A stretch of 64,000 nucleotides of DNA from Choricystis sp. odSpoLacu1 (lineage: Eukaryota; Chlorophyta; Trebouxiophyceae): NCBI GenBank assembly GCA_958009055.1, contig OY253653.1:1116001-1180000 (forward strand), given 5' to 3'. Shown piece by piece: positions 46,755 to 56,998 of this stretch. The number at the start of each line of letters is the position of its first letter. Position 1 is the first letter of the stretch. The position numbers and the translations under genes are program-made. The notes beneath the pieces are model-generated. The model searched no databases. It worked only from the letters and a program-made list of their open reading frames with translations, and was not told the origin of the DNA.

Positions 46755-47677
46755 CACAGCTCGTCTACAACCAGTACATCGCGGACAAGGAGCACATCCA
46801 CATGAACGCGACTCACTGGCACACGCTGACCGACTTTGTGGCCCACGTGGGGAGGACGGGCGTGTGCCGCGTCGATGAAACAGAGGCAGGCCTCCACATC
46901 ACCCTGGTGGCGGGGGATGCGGCCAAGGAGGCGGCCGCCGCGGCGCGGGAACGCCGGGACAAAGCGGAGCGGGATGATGCAGCCCGCGCGGCCGCCGCGG
47001 TCGCGGCGCAGGCGGCGCGCGCGGCCGAGGCGGCTGCCGCCGCGGGGAACGCGACCGCCGCCCCCGCCCCCAGCCACGACCTGGTGCGTGGCGAGGGGGA
47101 TGCCCCCGTGCGGTTGGCCGTGAGTTGCGGCGTGCCCGCGCGCGCGGTGGCGCCCGCGGCCGCCGCGTTTGGGGAGGATGAAGACGACGACGCTGGCGCC
47201 CCTGCCACTGCCGCCAAGCGAGGCCGCCCCACCAAAGCCGAGGAACTGATGGCCCGCGAAACCGCGGCCAAGCGGGCGAGGCAGCAGGAGGAGGCGGAGA
47301 AGGAGGGCGCAGCCGCTGCGGCCGCCCCCGCCCCCTGGATCCGGCCGCGCCTCACCGTCAAGCTCGTCGCCTCTTCCCTCCGCGCGTCCGGCCTCTACAA
47401 AGCCAAAGCCGTCGTCACGTCCGTCGACGGCCACACCGCCACCGTGGAGACGGTGGACGGGGGCGCCGTGCTGTGCGTGGATGAAGCCCACGTGGAGACG
47501 GTGGTGCCGGGGGTCGGGGGGAGCGTGATGGTCGTGGGCGGCCGCCGCGCGGGCGCGGTCGGCACCCTCGCCTCCATCGATGAAGCCAGGTTCCAGGCTC
47601 GCGTGGTGGCCCTGGATGACGGTGGTGGGGATGGCTGGTTTGAGTATGACGATGTGTGCAAGTGGAGGAAAGGGTAG
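45965..47677 (+). CDS. KIN17: KIN17 DNA/RNA-binding protein
   Basis: Exons 45965-45994, 46200-46442 and 46760-47677, 396 aa. KIN17 functions in DNA damage response, replication and the spliceosome. Seen: MGKSDFTPKAIANRAKSKGL, zinc finger RFYCQMCGKQCRDENGFKCH, ESHRRQMALF, the winged helix VYNQYIADKEHIHMNATHWHTL...FVAHVGRTG, a Lys/Arg nuclear signal AKRGRPTKAEEL, and the C-terminal SH3/KOW-like pair (WIRPRLTVKLVA, KAVVTSVDGHTATVE, MVVGGRRAGAVGTL). Confidence 0.94.
46501..46752. repeat. (CA)n microsatellite in KIN17 intron 2
   Basis: About 250 bp of CA dinucleotides with scattered CC and CG interruptions, filling nearly all of the 317-nt second intron and running into its acceptor. It generates spurious CVCVCV and HTHTHT reading frames. 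Confidence 0.95.
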
Positions 47678-47738
47678 AGAGAGGGGGGGGGTCTGTAGAC
47701 AGCAAGGCACACCAGACAATCAACAACACAACACAAAA

Positions 47739-49592
47739 CTACCTCGAATCCTCCCACACACCGTCCCCCTCCCACCCAAACGGCTCCTCCGGCGGTGGCG
47801 CCGCCAGCGGGGGTGCAGCTGCCGCCTCGGCGCGCTCCTTGAGAGCAGCAGCCGCGGAGGCAAGCCACGGCGCGGCCGCTGTCAACCGTGACTCGATGGC
47901 CGCGGTGGCCGCCGCCCGCACGTGCGACCCCACAATCGCGGCGGGCAGCTCCCTCGCAGCGGCGCGCCAGTCGAGAGTGGGGGACCGCGCCCCCGTGACG
48001 CGCACTGCCACGACGTCATCGTCTCGAGCGCCCGGTGGGGCCAGAGCGCGGGTGGCGGGGCCGCCCCGGCGCAGGGCACTCACGGGGACGCCCACGCGTG
48101 CATCCAGGGCGTCTGGGTCGCCCGCGTCCGCGGCGGCGCACCAGACGGCCAGTTCGACCGCGCGGGAGGGAGAGGAGGGCACACCCAGGCGAACGTCCAG
48201 CCGGCGTGTGCGCGCAGTACCGCCCCTGTCCAGGGTGACCCGGGCAGTGCCAGTGGATAAAGCCAGCGTGGCTGCCGCGGCGGATGACGCACCCGCCCCC
48301 AGGGAGAGCAGGGAGAGAGTGGACAGGAGGGAGGCGGCGACGCCGACGGGTCTCACAGCCACGGTGAGAGGAGCCAGCACGATGTCCAGCGACGGCGAGG
48401 GCAGGTGCCCCCCCGCCGGCCACAACGCGACGCGCACGGCGGGCGTGGGGGCGGGGGACGGGCCGGACAGGGACGCGGGAGGGAGCAGGGGTGGGGCCAG
48501 CTTGCCATCGCCCTTGGACGGCGATGGCGCGCTGGACCCACCCTCGGCAGACACTGAGACGACGGCCGCGAGGAAGGGGTGCAGGCGTGCGAGCATGAGG
48601 CGCACGACGTCATCCGAGACTGCGGCCGTCGCAGTGACTGGGCGGGCCAGGGCCAGCCCCCCATCCACCCGCCACGCGCGCACACACACGCGAGCCGTGT
48701 CAGACTGCAGCGTGAGAGCTAAGGGGACCGCGTGCGGGGACGGTGGCTGGGGTGTGCGCCACCAGGCGTCACGCCCCGAGACGCGGGGCGGGGCGGCGTC
48801 GAGCGCGGCGCACCCGGCAGCAGAAAAGACCCTCACTTTCGAGCCGAGCGCTTTGCCCACCACCTCGGGCAGCATCACCCGCCCCCGAGTCAGCAGCACG
48901 CGCAGCGGGGCCAGCCCAGAGACGTCGGCCGTGCCCGACAGTCTGAGTGGCACGACGGTCGTCGTTGTTGCGTCGCGCGCGTGAGCGGGGCGAGTGTCGG
49001 CCGTGTGTTCCGCCCCCCCTGCATCCTTCAACATGCCCACACTCTTCAACAGCTCCACCAGGCGTAGGCACCCCGACTCGCCGTGCGTCCAGTCGAGGTA
49101 GAGACCATCGATGACGACATCGATGGGGGGCGGGCGCGTTCCCGTGACCAGTCGGTCCACCGCAGCCACGATCAACGAGGACAGAGGGGCCGCCACTGTG
49201 ACGCGGTCCACGCCCGCAACGCGGACGGGGTGGGTGGCAGCAGGCGCGCCCTGGCCACTCTGTGTCAGAAACAGGTCGACACCCAGCGTTGGCGTCGACG
49301 AAGTGACAAGGGTTGAGACCCCACGCACACGCAGCCTGCGGGTGGCCACCAACCGGGCCACTCCCACCAGGGTGCCTCTGCCGCCCAGGGCGGTGTCTGC
49401 CAGGTCCAGGGCGCGAAGGAGGGCGCCGGTGGCCAGGGCGAGCGCGGCGATGCAGCCGAGCACGCCCAGGAAGCGGACGGCGAGGCGGTGCGCGGCCAGA
49501 GCCACAGCCAGGCCGACCACAGCTGTCGCCACGGTGGCGAAGCTGGGCGGCGTGGCGGCTGCCGCGCCAGAAGGGAGAGAGGGGCCGGCCAT
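47739..49592 (-). CDS. Large membrane-anchored protein of unknown function
   Basis: 617 aa, single exon, first in-frame ATG before MAGPSLPSGAAAATP. Two adjacent hydrophobic spans lie near residues 20-60 (ATVATAVVGLAVALAAHRLAV, LGVLGCIAALALATGALL). The remainder is a long string of predicted beta strands (VRVAGVDRVTV, IDVVIDGLYLDWT, VPLRLSGTADVSGL) with no catalytic motif. The N-terminal anchor plus beta-rich body recalls AsmA/VPS13-like or DUF2993-type lipid-handling proteins, but that is a guess. The frame stays open for 1.85 kb with coding-like composition. Confidence 0.55.
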   Translation of the reverse strand: MAGPSLPSGAAAATPPSFATVATAVVGLAVALAAHRLAVRFLGVLGCIAALALATGALLRALDLADTALGGRGTLVGVARLVATRRLRVRGVSTLVTSSTPTLGVDLFLTQSGQGAPAATHPVRVAGVDRVTVAAPLSSLIVAAVDRLVTGTRPPPIDVVIDGLYLDWTHGESGCLRLVELLKSVGMLKDAGGAEHTADTRPAHARDATTTTVVPLRLSGTADVSGLAPLRVLLTRGRVMLPEVVGKALGSKVRVFSAAGCAALDAAPPRVSGRDAWWRTPQPPSPHAVPLALTLQSDTARVCVRAWRVDGGLALARPVTATAAVSDDVVRLMLARLHPFLAAVVSVSAEGGSSAPSPSKGDGKLAPPLLPPASLSGPSPAPTPAVRVALWPAGGHLPSPSLDIVLAPLTVAVRPVGVAASLLSTLSLLSLGAGASSAAAATLALSTGTARVTLDRGGTARTRRLDVRLGVPSSPSRAVELAVWCAAADAGDPDALDARVGVPVSALRRGGPATRALAPPGARDDDVVAVRVTGARSPTLDWRAAARELPAAIVGSHVRAAATAAIESRLTAAAPWLASAAAALKERAEAAAAPPLAAPPPEEPFGWEGDGVWEDSR

Positions 49593-49662
49593 TGGCAAGC
49601 CGCGAAGAGTGTGCCGCAAATTTCAGTTTCTTTTTCTTTCCCAGCACTCGCTCCCTTTTTTC
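49593..49662. promoter_or_regulatory. 70-bp divergent promoter
   Basis: Start codons of the unknown anchored protein (minus) and the TIM17/22-like gene (plus) are only 70 bp apart; contains a T/C tract (tttctttttctttccc). Confidence 0.45.
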
Positions 49663-50313
49663 ATGTCGCATCGCCCTGACGTCAGCGCCGGATGGCAGCG
49701 CCGCGTCCTGGGGTTGACGGGGGGCGCAGGACTCACTGGCGCCGGCGTCGGCTCCCTACTAGCCCTGCTGTATGCAGCCCCCATATCACGTTACGCGGTG
49801 GGCACAGCCGCGTCGTGCGCTCTCGCGGGGGCCACTTTTGCCTCACTCTGCGAAGCCGCGCGCGCCGCTCGCTGCGCCGACACCCCCCTCAACTCCGGCC
49901 TGGCGGGCGGGGGGGCAGGCTACGCTCTCACCGTCATCCACACAGGGTCCCCCGCGCGAGGGGCGGGTGTGGGCCTGGTGGCCGCCCCCCTGGCCGCGGC
50001 CGCTGCGGCCGCCACTGCCCACCTGGGCGGCAGGCGCGGCATTCTACGCCCGCTGCTGGAGTCCACAGGCCTGTTGGACCTGGATGCTGACGCCCGGGCT
50101 GAGCGGGCGGCGGCGGAGGTGGCCGCGACTGTGGCAGCGGTGGAGGCTGCATCTCAACCCCTCCCCTTTTACTTGCGCTGGCTGCCCATTCAACGGTTGA
50201 CGCCGGACGAGGTGGCCGCCCATGCGGCCAAGAAGGCGTCGGGTGAGCAGGCGGCAAGAGCTACGGCGGCGGCGGGCGGGTTGCTGGCAGTGGTGGCGAA
50301 GAAGGAGAAGTGA
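49663..50313 (+). CDS. TIM17/TIM22-like multi-span membrane protein
   Basis: 216 aa, single exon. Four Gly/Ala-rich hydrophobic segments (LTGAGVGSLLALLYAAP, VGTAASCALAGATFASL, LNSGLAGGGAGYALTV, GAGVGLVAAPLAAAAAAA) resemble the GxxxG-rich spans of the TIM17/22/23/PMP24 superfamily. A hydrophilic C-terminus (FYLRWLPIQRLTPDEVAAHAAKK) follows. Mitochondrial inner membrane or plastid envelope is possible. No strong family-specific motif was seen. Confidence 0.45.
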   Translation: MSHRPDVSAGWQRRVLGLTGGAGLTGAGVGSLLALLYAAPISRYAVGTAASCALAGATFASLCEAARAARCADTPLNSGLAGGGAGYALTVIHTGSPARGAGVGLVAAPLAAAAAAATAHLGGRRGILRPLLESTGLLDLDADARAERAAAEVAATVAAVEAASQPLPFYLRWLPIQRLTPDEVAAHAAKKASGEQAARATAAAGGLLAVVAKKEK

Positions 50314-50391
50314 AACGAAACGAAAAAAATGTTTTTAAAAAAGCACGCGTCTCACTCTCTCACGCCACCACACACACAAAACACACACACT

Positions 50392-50877
50392 CTACTGCTG
50401 CAAAAAGGCGGCCAGGTCGTCGGCTGCCGTGGTGTCCCCAAGATCCAGCATGGCCGCGACAGTGCGCGAAACACCATACAACACCGCCCCCCCCACCACC
50501 ACCACGATGGCGGCCGACTTGGGGCGTTTCAGGGCGGCAATCACAGGGCCAGCTGCCGTGGCGGCGGTGCCCAGCAGGACGGAGAAATAGTAGGAGGCGT
50601 ACCGACCGAGGTTGGCCCAAAACGATTCGCCCTCGGCCAGGGACGTGACGACGAGCAGGGGGGCGTGGTGTGACGCCGCTGTCACCGCGTGATGGCTGCC
50701 ATCATTCAGAGCGTCTGCAGCTGCCGCGGCAAAGGCGGGTGCGGCGCCCGCGGCGGTGAGGGCGGCCACGGCCGCGGCGGTCAGCGCGAGCCGAGTGGCC
50801 AGGGCGGGGCGAGGGGGGGCGGTGGCCGGCCGCACAGGGGTGGAGGCGGCGGCCACGGCGCGTGGTGCTGTGCGCAT
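50392..50877 (-). CDS. DUF751/Ycf33-like plastid membrane protein
   Basis: 161 aa, single exon. A plastid transit peptide (MRTAPRAVAAASTPVRPATAPPRP) is followed by a hydrophobic ATRLALTAAAVAALTAAGAAPAFA segment. The conserved part is SFWANLGRYASYYFSVLLGT, a KRPKS turn and a second span AAIVVVVGGAVLYGVSRTV. The FWxNxxRYxxYxxSxxxG pattern is that of Ycf33/DUF751, found in cyanobacteria, plastid genomes and plant nuclei. Function is unknown; thylakoid or envelope location is inferred. Confidence 0.6.
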   Translation of the reverse strand: MRTAPRAVAAASTPVRPATAPPRPALATRLALTAAAVAALTAAGAAPAFAAAAADALNDGSHHAVTAASHHAPLLVVTSLAEGESFWANLGRYASYYFSVLLGTAATAAGPVIAALKRPKSAAIVVVVGGAVLYGVSRTVAAMLDLGDTTAADDLAAFLQQ

Positions 50878-51087
50878 TTGGGTAGAGAGAGGAGGGGCGC
50901 GGGGCGGGCGGGCGTGGGAGAAAGTGAAAAAACGGAGTGTCGGCTAGCGCACAAACACACTCGAAAAAACAAAAGCTTTGCACCGGCAGCACACACTCCC
51001 GGCGCTTGTGTGTGTGTGTGTGCATGAGCTCAAGCTGACACACACACACACAACTTGCAAACGGCACGCAGCATTCCCCCCACACGA

Positions 51088-51548
51088 ATGACCGCCGACA
51101 CTGAGCCCGCGCCGTCGGGCGCGGAGACGGCGGCCACGTTTGCGCTGGAGGGGGAGGACCACACCCTGGCCAACGCGCTGCGGTTTCACCTGAACAAAAA
51201 GTAAGTGAGAGTGTGTGGAATGCGGGGAGCAGGCGAGCGTGCTGGCCACAGCACACACGCGCTTCCGCATTCGACGGCTGCCCCTTTTTTCCGACTCCCC
51301 CTTTTCCCTCCACACCCAGCCCCCACGTCGCCTTCTGTGGCTACTCCATCCCCCACCCCTCCGAGAAATTGGTCAACCTGCGCATCCAGACGACTGGCGA
51401 GATCTCGGCCGCCGCCGCCCTGCGCCAGGCGGCGGCCGATTTGAAGGCCGCGGCTCTTACGTTGAAAGACACTTTCACTGCCGCGGTCGGCGCGGGGGAG
51501 GCGGGGGCCCCGGTGACGGGGGCGCCGCCGCCAGTGGTGCCACAGTGA
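51088..51548 (+). CDS. RPAC2: RNA polymerase I/III subunit AC19 (RPC19/POLR1D)
   Basis: Exons 51088-51200 and 51320-51548, 113 aa. It pairs with AC40 as the alpha-like assembly platform of Pol I and Pol III. The signature [32 protein letters not shown] and LVNLRIQTTG is unambiguous; the intron splits the Asn codon. The tail is Ala/Pro-rich. Confidence 0.95.
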
Positions 51549-51916
51549 GCGGTTGATGCAGTGTGTGCGAGTTTTCATGTTGTGGGTGAAGGTTGGGGGT
51601 CCTGATTTTCTGTTGGAACCTGTTTTGTTTTCTGCGCCCCAAGCGACCCATCCTCTCCGCCCCCTGCCCTGCCACACCGCTTGTTGAGAAGGGGCCTGAC
51701 GTGTTGTTCTTCCACCATCCATTTGCACGAATAAAAAGGAAGCAAAGAAAAAAGTGATCGCGCCCGCGTGTTTGACGATCACGCCCCCAGGAAAACGCCT
51801 CCTCTTTTCTCCCCCTCACTCTCTTCCCTGCGTCCCCGGCGGATGCATGCATGATTTTGTTGGGTGTGGCAAAAGCACCCCATGTTCACCTTGAAACTCA
51901 AAAAGCCCTCTTCTCT
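51549..51916. other. Convergent intergenic, AC19 / GOST
   Basis: No gene recognised; T/C-rich 3' UTR-like sequence with an aataaaa at about 51730. Confidence 0.4.
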
Positions 51917-54081
51917 TCAGTCGCTCTTGCCCACCACCTGCTCACCACCATCGCCCGAGTCCACCAGGCGGGGCAGGCCGGCCTTGCCATTCCCACGCTC
52001 CAGGGTGTCGTACTCGGCCTCCGCGTCCGCGTCCGAGTAGGCAAACCGGGTGGCGGCGGGGCAGGGGCGGAAGAGAATGGCGACCGCGACTGTGAAGGCA
52101 AAGTCGGCGCCCGCCCAAAACGCGGCGCCCGCCCAGTCGGCGCGCCAGCGTTCGGCGTAGGGGTCGGTCACCTTGGCGTACGTCTCGTACGCGATGAACG
52201 CGATGGACGCCCAGACGGCGACGGACAGCGTGTTGGTGAAGCGGCGGTAGAGGGCGAGTTTGGCAGTCGCGCGGCGGGCAGCGACCGTGGCAAGAGTCTT
52301 GGACAGCGACGCAAAGATCCACAGCACAAAGACAGCATCCAACGCGGCCACGGGCAGGCCCAGCAGGGCGCGGGCGCCACCCGTCAGGTCGTCGACTTGG
52401 CCCACAGAGGTGAGGGAGGCCAGCACAGAGGAGGCCAGCATGTAGAGGCAGGACAGCGCGATGGCTTTGCCTTGGGCAACCGAGTCGAGAACAGGCACAA
52501 CCACCGCGTACCCTTGGGCGACAGCGACCGCCACGTACCGGCACAGGGTGCGGCGGGCGCAGCCCACGATGACGGCGTACAGGGTGGCTGCAGGGGGGCG
52601 GAACCCTGTGCGGTTGAAGGCGGCGTAGTCGAGGTACCAGGTGACTTGTTCGATCAGGCCGAGAATGATAATCGCCGCGATCGCGTGCTGCAGTGCCCCC
52701 ACGTCGGCCCAGTGGCGGGCGGAGGCCAGGGCCCACACGGTGGCCAGCAGGAGGTAGGCGGCGGCGGCGGCGGCGAAGAGGCGGACGTAGGGGATCATGG
52801 CGCCGGGGAGGAAGCCTGTGGAAAAGGGAGGATGGGGGTGGGTGGGGGGTGAAGGCCTGCGTGTCTCCGACAGGACAAAACGCCTTTCCCTCACTCCCAC
52901 CACACACACACACACACAGCTCACGCTGTGTGTGACGCGCAGAAGTGTGCGCCAAACAGAATCAATGCAAAAAACAAACCCTCTCTCTCCCTCCAAACTT
53001 ACCCGTCGGGTTTTTCCATTCCGTCGCCCCATTCACCGTCACCGCGGACAGGTCTTCATCGCACGTCACAAACCACAGGTAGTACATGCCCGTCTTGTCG
53101 ATGGTGATGGCCTCCTCCCAGGAGTAGGCGATGGTGTCATTGTTTTCAAAGTAGATGTCGAGCACTTTGGGCCACCCGTCGTCTTTTTTGCGGTAGATCA
53201 GGCGATCCTGGTGGCACTTTGTCTTGGACACCAGTTCTTTTGTGCAGCAGTAGCGATACCCAGAGGGCGTGGGGTGGCCGATCAGGTCGCGGTCGCCCAC
53301 TTCAAAGATGACGGCCTGGACGAGCCCCGTGAAGCCTTCGTCCGCGTCATACTGGTCGGCGACGGCGGGGGGCCTCGCAAACTCCAGCTTGGTCAGCTTG
53401 ATCTCGGACTGGCCGTTGTCCACGCCGGGCGCGATCTGGCCCCAGGTGCCCCACTTGTCGATGGCCTAGGTGTGGTGGGTGGGTGGGTGGGGAAAGGTGA
53501 GAGAGAGGCGCACGACGACGCTCCCTCGCGTCGGGAGGAGGGAATCGAAGAGGCGGCGTGTGTCCCGCTTCCTCCCACCCCCTCTTCCACCGCCCTGGCC
53601 CTGGCTCGCCGCCCACCACGGGCTGCGGGAGATTGTTGCCACGTCGCTCGGGCAGGCGGGGGTGCGCGAGCACCGCTCTGGGGGACGCGGCGTGCCCCTC
53701 CCTCCCCTGCTCGGAGGGCGGGGGATTGGGCGGGCCGCGCGCGACAGGGTGGAACACACACAGGCTCCGTGCCAACGTGCCACACTCCACCACCAAACGC
53801 GCACCCCACACGCCCCGTCGCCCGTGCAGGGGCGGCGGGCGGCCGGCGGGCGCGCCCCGGGGCCGGGGGCATCCGCATCGTGCGCACTCGGAAAACGCAA
53901 CACCTCCCTCCCTCCCTCCCTCTCTCACCTCCTTGGTGCTGGCGTACAGCCCCTCCCGCCCGCCGCGGAAGATGTAGGCGTCTCCCACAGAGTAGAAGTA
54001 CTCCTTGTCGTAGGAGTGGATGGATGCGGTGGCGGTGGCCGCCAGCGCCGCGATGGCGGCAAACAGCACGGGCGCCCGCAT
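51917..54081 (-). CDS. GOST / lung seven-transmembrane receptor family protein
   Basis: Exons 54081-53929, 53465-53003 and 52815-51917, 504 aa. A signal peptide (MRAPVLFAAIAALAATATAS) precedes a luminal beta-rich domain (IDKWGTWGQIAPG, SGYRYCCTKELV, YYLWFVTCDED) and a seven-span region starting FLPGAMIPYVRLFAA. The family (GPR107/108, TMEM87, plant CAND/7TM) works in Golgi and endosome trafficking. The topology and the conserved GMYYLWFVTCD and LPGxMxPYxxxF matches support the call; subfamily unclear. Confidence 0.8.
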
Positions 54082-54353
54082 CGTGTTTGGGGACAGCGTG
54101 TGTGTGGCTTTTCAGGGGGCGTGCGTGGTCAGCGCGAGAGCGCGCGTACACTCACGCTGAAGGGGCGCGTGAGGAGGGAGGGAGAGGAGAGCGCGCGCAG
54201 GGAGGGCGCGGAAGAAATGAGAGTGAGAGTTTGAAATTTGTCGCGTCGGTGTCAAAGGTCGGTCTCGCTTTCCAGCCTTCCTCTCGCTCCCGCGTTTCGT
54301 CGGCCACACCAGCCCACACGCGCACGCCCACAGCCACCCTCCCCACACACAAA

Positions 54354-55330
54354 ATGGTGGGCGGCCTGCGCCCCCCCCCCGCCGACGCGGAGGCGGCCGC
54401 CGCGGCCGACGCGGCGCGCGGCGTCGTGTTCGTGCTGGAGGGCGCCAGCCTGGAGACGGCCAAAGTGGGCAATGTGAGTGTGGGTGGTGAAGGGCAGGAA
54501 GGAGAGGCGGCTGGGAGGGCGCGGGGGGAGCACTAGCCTCTCGGCGGCCCGCGCATTCGACGGTTTCCTCACGCCCTCCCTCCCCTCCTCACCCCCACAG
54601 TCCTACGTCCTGCTCAACTGTGACGACCACGCCACCTTCCTGCGCAAGCACGGGCGCGACCCCGCGGCTTTGCGGCCAGACATCGCGCACCAGGCGCTGC
54701 TCGCGCTGCTGGACTCGCCCCTGGCCAAAGCGGGCAAGATCAAGGTGCGTTGGTTTTGGTGTGTGCGTGGAGGAGGGGGAGAGAGAGAGGGAGGGAGGAC
54801 GTGCGTGTGGGCGTCTGTGTGGGGGTCATTTCGTCGCCACGCGCCGTGCCCTCTCACCCCGTTCCGCACCCCCCGACCCACACACACAGGCTCTCTACAT
54901 CCACACCTCCAAGAACGTGCTCATCCAGGTGCACCCCTCCGTCCGCCTGCCCCGCACGTTCAAGCGGTTTTGTGGGCTGTTTGTGCAGCTGCTGCACAAG
55001 CTGACGATTCGCGCATCCAACGGACCCGACAGACTGTTGCGCGTCATCAAAGGCCCTGTCGAACGCCACCTGCCCCCTGGCGCCCCACGTGTCGCGCTCT
55101 CTCGTGTCGCACCAGACACGGTGGCGTTGAAAGAGTTTGCAGCGGGGCTGGCGGCCGACACGACGCCCGCCCCGCCACACACCGTGTTTGTGGTGGGCGC
55201 CCAAGCCCACGGCCAGGCGGTGGCTCCCTATGTCGACAGGTGGGCGTCCATCTCGCAGTACCCGCTGTCCGCGGCGTGCGTGCTGTCCCGGATCACGGGG
55301 GCGCTGGAGGAGGCGTGGGGCATCAGTTGA
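54354..55330 (+). CDS. EMG1: EMG1/NEP1 18S rRNA pseudouridine-N1 methyltransferase
   Basis: Exons 54354-54473, 54601-54744 and 54890-55330, 234 aa. SPOUT-class enzyme essential for small-subunit assembly. Seen: [95 protein letters not shown] and [22 protein letters not shown]10 run at 54371-54380 is in frame. Confidence 0.95.
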
Positions 55331-55533
55331 GGGAGTGTGTGTGTGTGTGTTGTTGATTGTTTTTTTTTGGTGTGGTGCTGTTTTGTTCGTGTCAATGATT
55401 TTGGTGAGACTCTGGGTGTGCGGTCGTGTGTGGGTGGGGGCCAGGGAACGGGTGTGCCCTGGGGGCGGAACAGTGAGCGAGCAAAAAAGAAGAGGGTCGA
55501 CACAGCTCTCTCACTCTCCTTTCGTTTTTTCTT

Positions 55534-55549
55534 CCCCCCCCCCCCCCCC
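55534..55549. repeat. C16 homopolymer in RPL34 leader
   Basis: Sixteen consecutive C 29 bp before the RPL34 start codon, within a long pyrimidine tract beginning near 55503. It may be part of the 5' UTR or core promoter. Confidence 0.9.
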
Positions 55550-55577
55550 GCCGCCACACACACACAACCGCCACACC

Positions 55578-56620
55578 ATGGTCCAGCGCGTCACCTACCG
55601 CCGCCGCCACTCGTACGCGACCAAGTCGAACAAAGTTCGCAAAGTCAAGACGCCGGGTGCGTTGTTTTGGATGTGGAGAGGAGGTGGTGTGTGTCCGACC
55701 CCTGCGTCGCTCGCCTGGCCTGGCTCCCACGCCCCCTGGCGAAAGCACGCGCTCGTGCTCCGCGATGCGGGGTAGGGGGGGGCAGGGCAGCCGAGCGTCT
55801 GAGCTAGGGGCGACACGCGCCGCCGCTCGCGCCCGGGCTCCCACTCGCACTCGCGCCCACCCCGTCTGCGTGTTCCGGCCGCCAGCTGGTCCCGCTGCGC
55901 CGCCTGGACGCACAGGCACACGTTTGCGTGTGCCTGGGCACGATGGGCAGCGAGAGTCACCCGGCGGGCGCGGGGCGGCTGTTTTTCGTCCGTGTTCGGG
56001 CGCAGCGATCGGGCCGCCGGCTGCGCAGTCGTGTGTGTGTGTGCGCACCCCGCCGGCTCAACGCCCTCCACTCCCACCCTCCCACACGCCGAGCCCTGCC
56101 ACACCCGCTCTCGCTGGCGCGTGCATGGCAACACGGACCAGCCGCCAAAAAAAAAAACCAACGACGCTCACCCCAATTCACCTCCCTCCCTCCACACACA
56201 CAGGCGGCCGCCTCGTCGTCCAGTACCTGCGCAAGAAGCCGTCTGCCCCCAAGTGCGGCGTGACGGGTGTGGCTCTGCAGGGGGTGAGTGTGTGGGGGGG
56301 GAGAGGGAGGGAGAGAGAGGCGGGAGGGAGGGAGGCACGAGACGCGCGATCGCGCCCGGCGGCCCCTCGACCGACGCCCCGTTTTTGTCTTACCCACCCT
56401 TCCTCCACCCCCACCCCACACCTCCCAGATCCCGGCCACCCGCCCCAAGGAGGCCGCCCGCGGCCGCGCCCCCAAGCGCGCCAAGACGGTGCGCCGCGCG
56501 TATGGCGGTCACCTCGCCCACTCCGTCGTCAAGGAGCGCATCGTGCGCGCGTTCCTGGTCGAGGAGCAGAAGATCGTCAAAAAGGTTTTGAAATTGCAGA
56601 AGGCGAAGGCCGAGAAGTGA
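55578..56620 (+). CDS. RPL34: 60S ribosomal protein L34 (eL34)
   Basis: Exons 55578-55656, 56204-56283 and 56429-56620, 116 aa. [50 protein letters not shown], and the C-terminal [29 protein letters not shown] are diagnostic. Intron 1 is 547 nt, one of the longest here. The leader is pyrimidine-rich then CA-rich. Confidence 0.97.
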
Positions 56621-56998
56621 AGCAGGCTTGTGTTTGCCCCGGCGGCAGCCTCCAGGCTGCGGCCGGTGTTCGGCGCCCGCGTCGGCGGCAGCTGTGGGAC
56701 GACGCGCGCCCCGTTCATTTCTGTTGCTTTCTTGCCACCTTCTTTCTCGCTTTCTTGCCACCTTCTTTCTCGCTCCCCCGCGTGCTCCTCTGTGTGTTCC
56801 TGTTCTCCTCGCAAAAACCTTTTTTTTCGTTTCCACCCAAACATTCAACAGGTGTCGTTGCAGCTAGAAAAGTGGTCTCTCTCTCGCGCACCCTCCGTTT
56901 TGACCGCCCTGGCCGCATCGCCGAGTGCCACCACCGCCGCTTTATTCGGGGGCACCCCCCGCACCCGCAACGCGTCAAACGCGGCCCGCAACGCATCC
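56621..56998. other. Intergenic / 3' flanks of RPL34 and PNGase
   Basis: Contains a perfect 23-bp tandem duplication at 56727-56772 (unit ctttcttgccaccttctttc plus tcg). On the minus strand a coding-like stretch (56845-57010) follows the PNGase stop in another frame; see findings. Confidence 0.5.

Noticed and set aside
46288..46757. Frames rich in CVCVCV or HTHTHT
   Set aside because: Translations of the (CA)n intron tract of KIN17.
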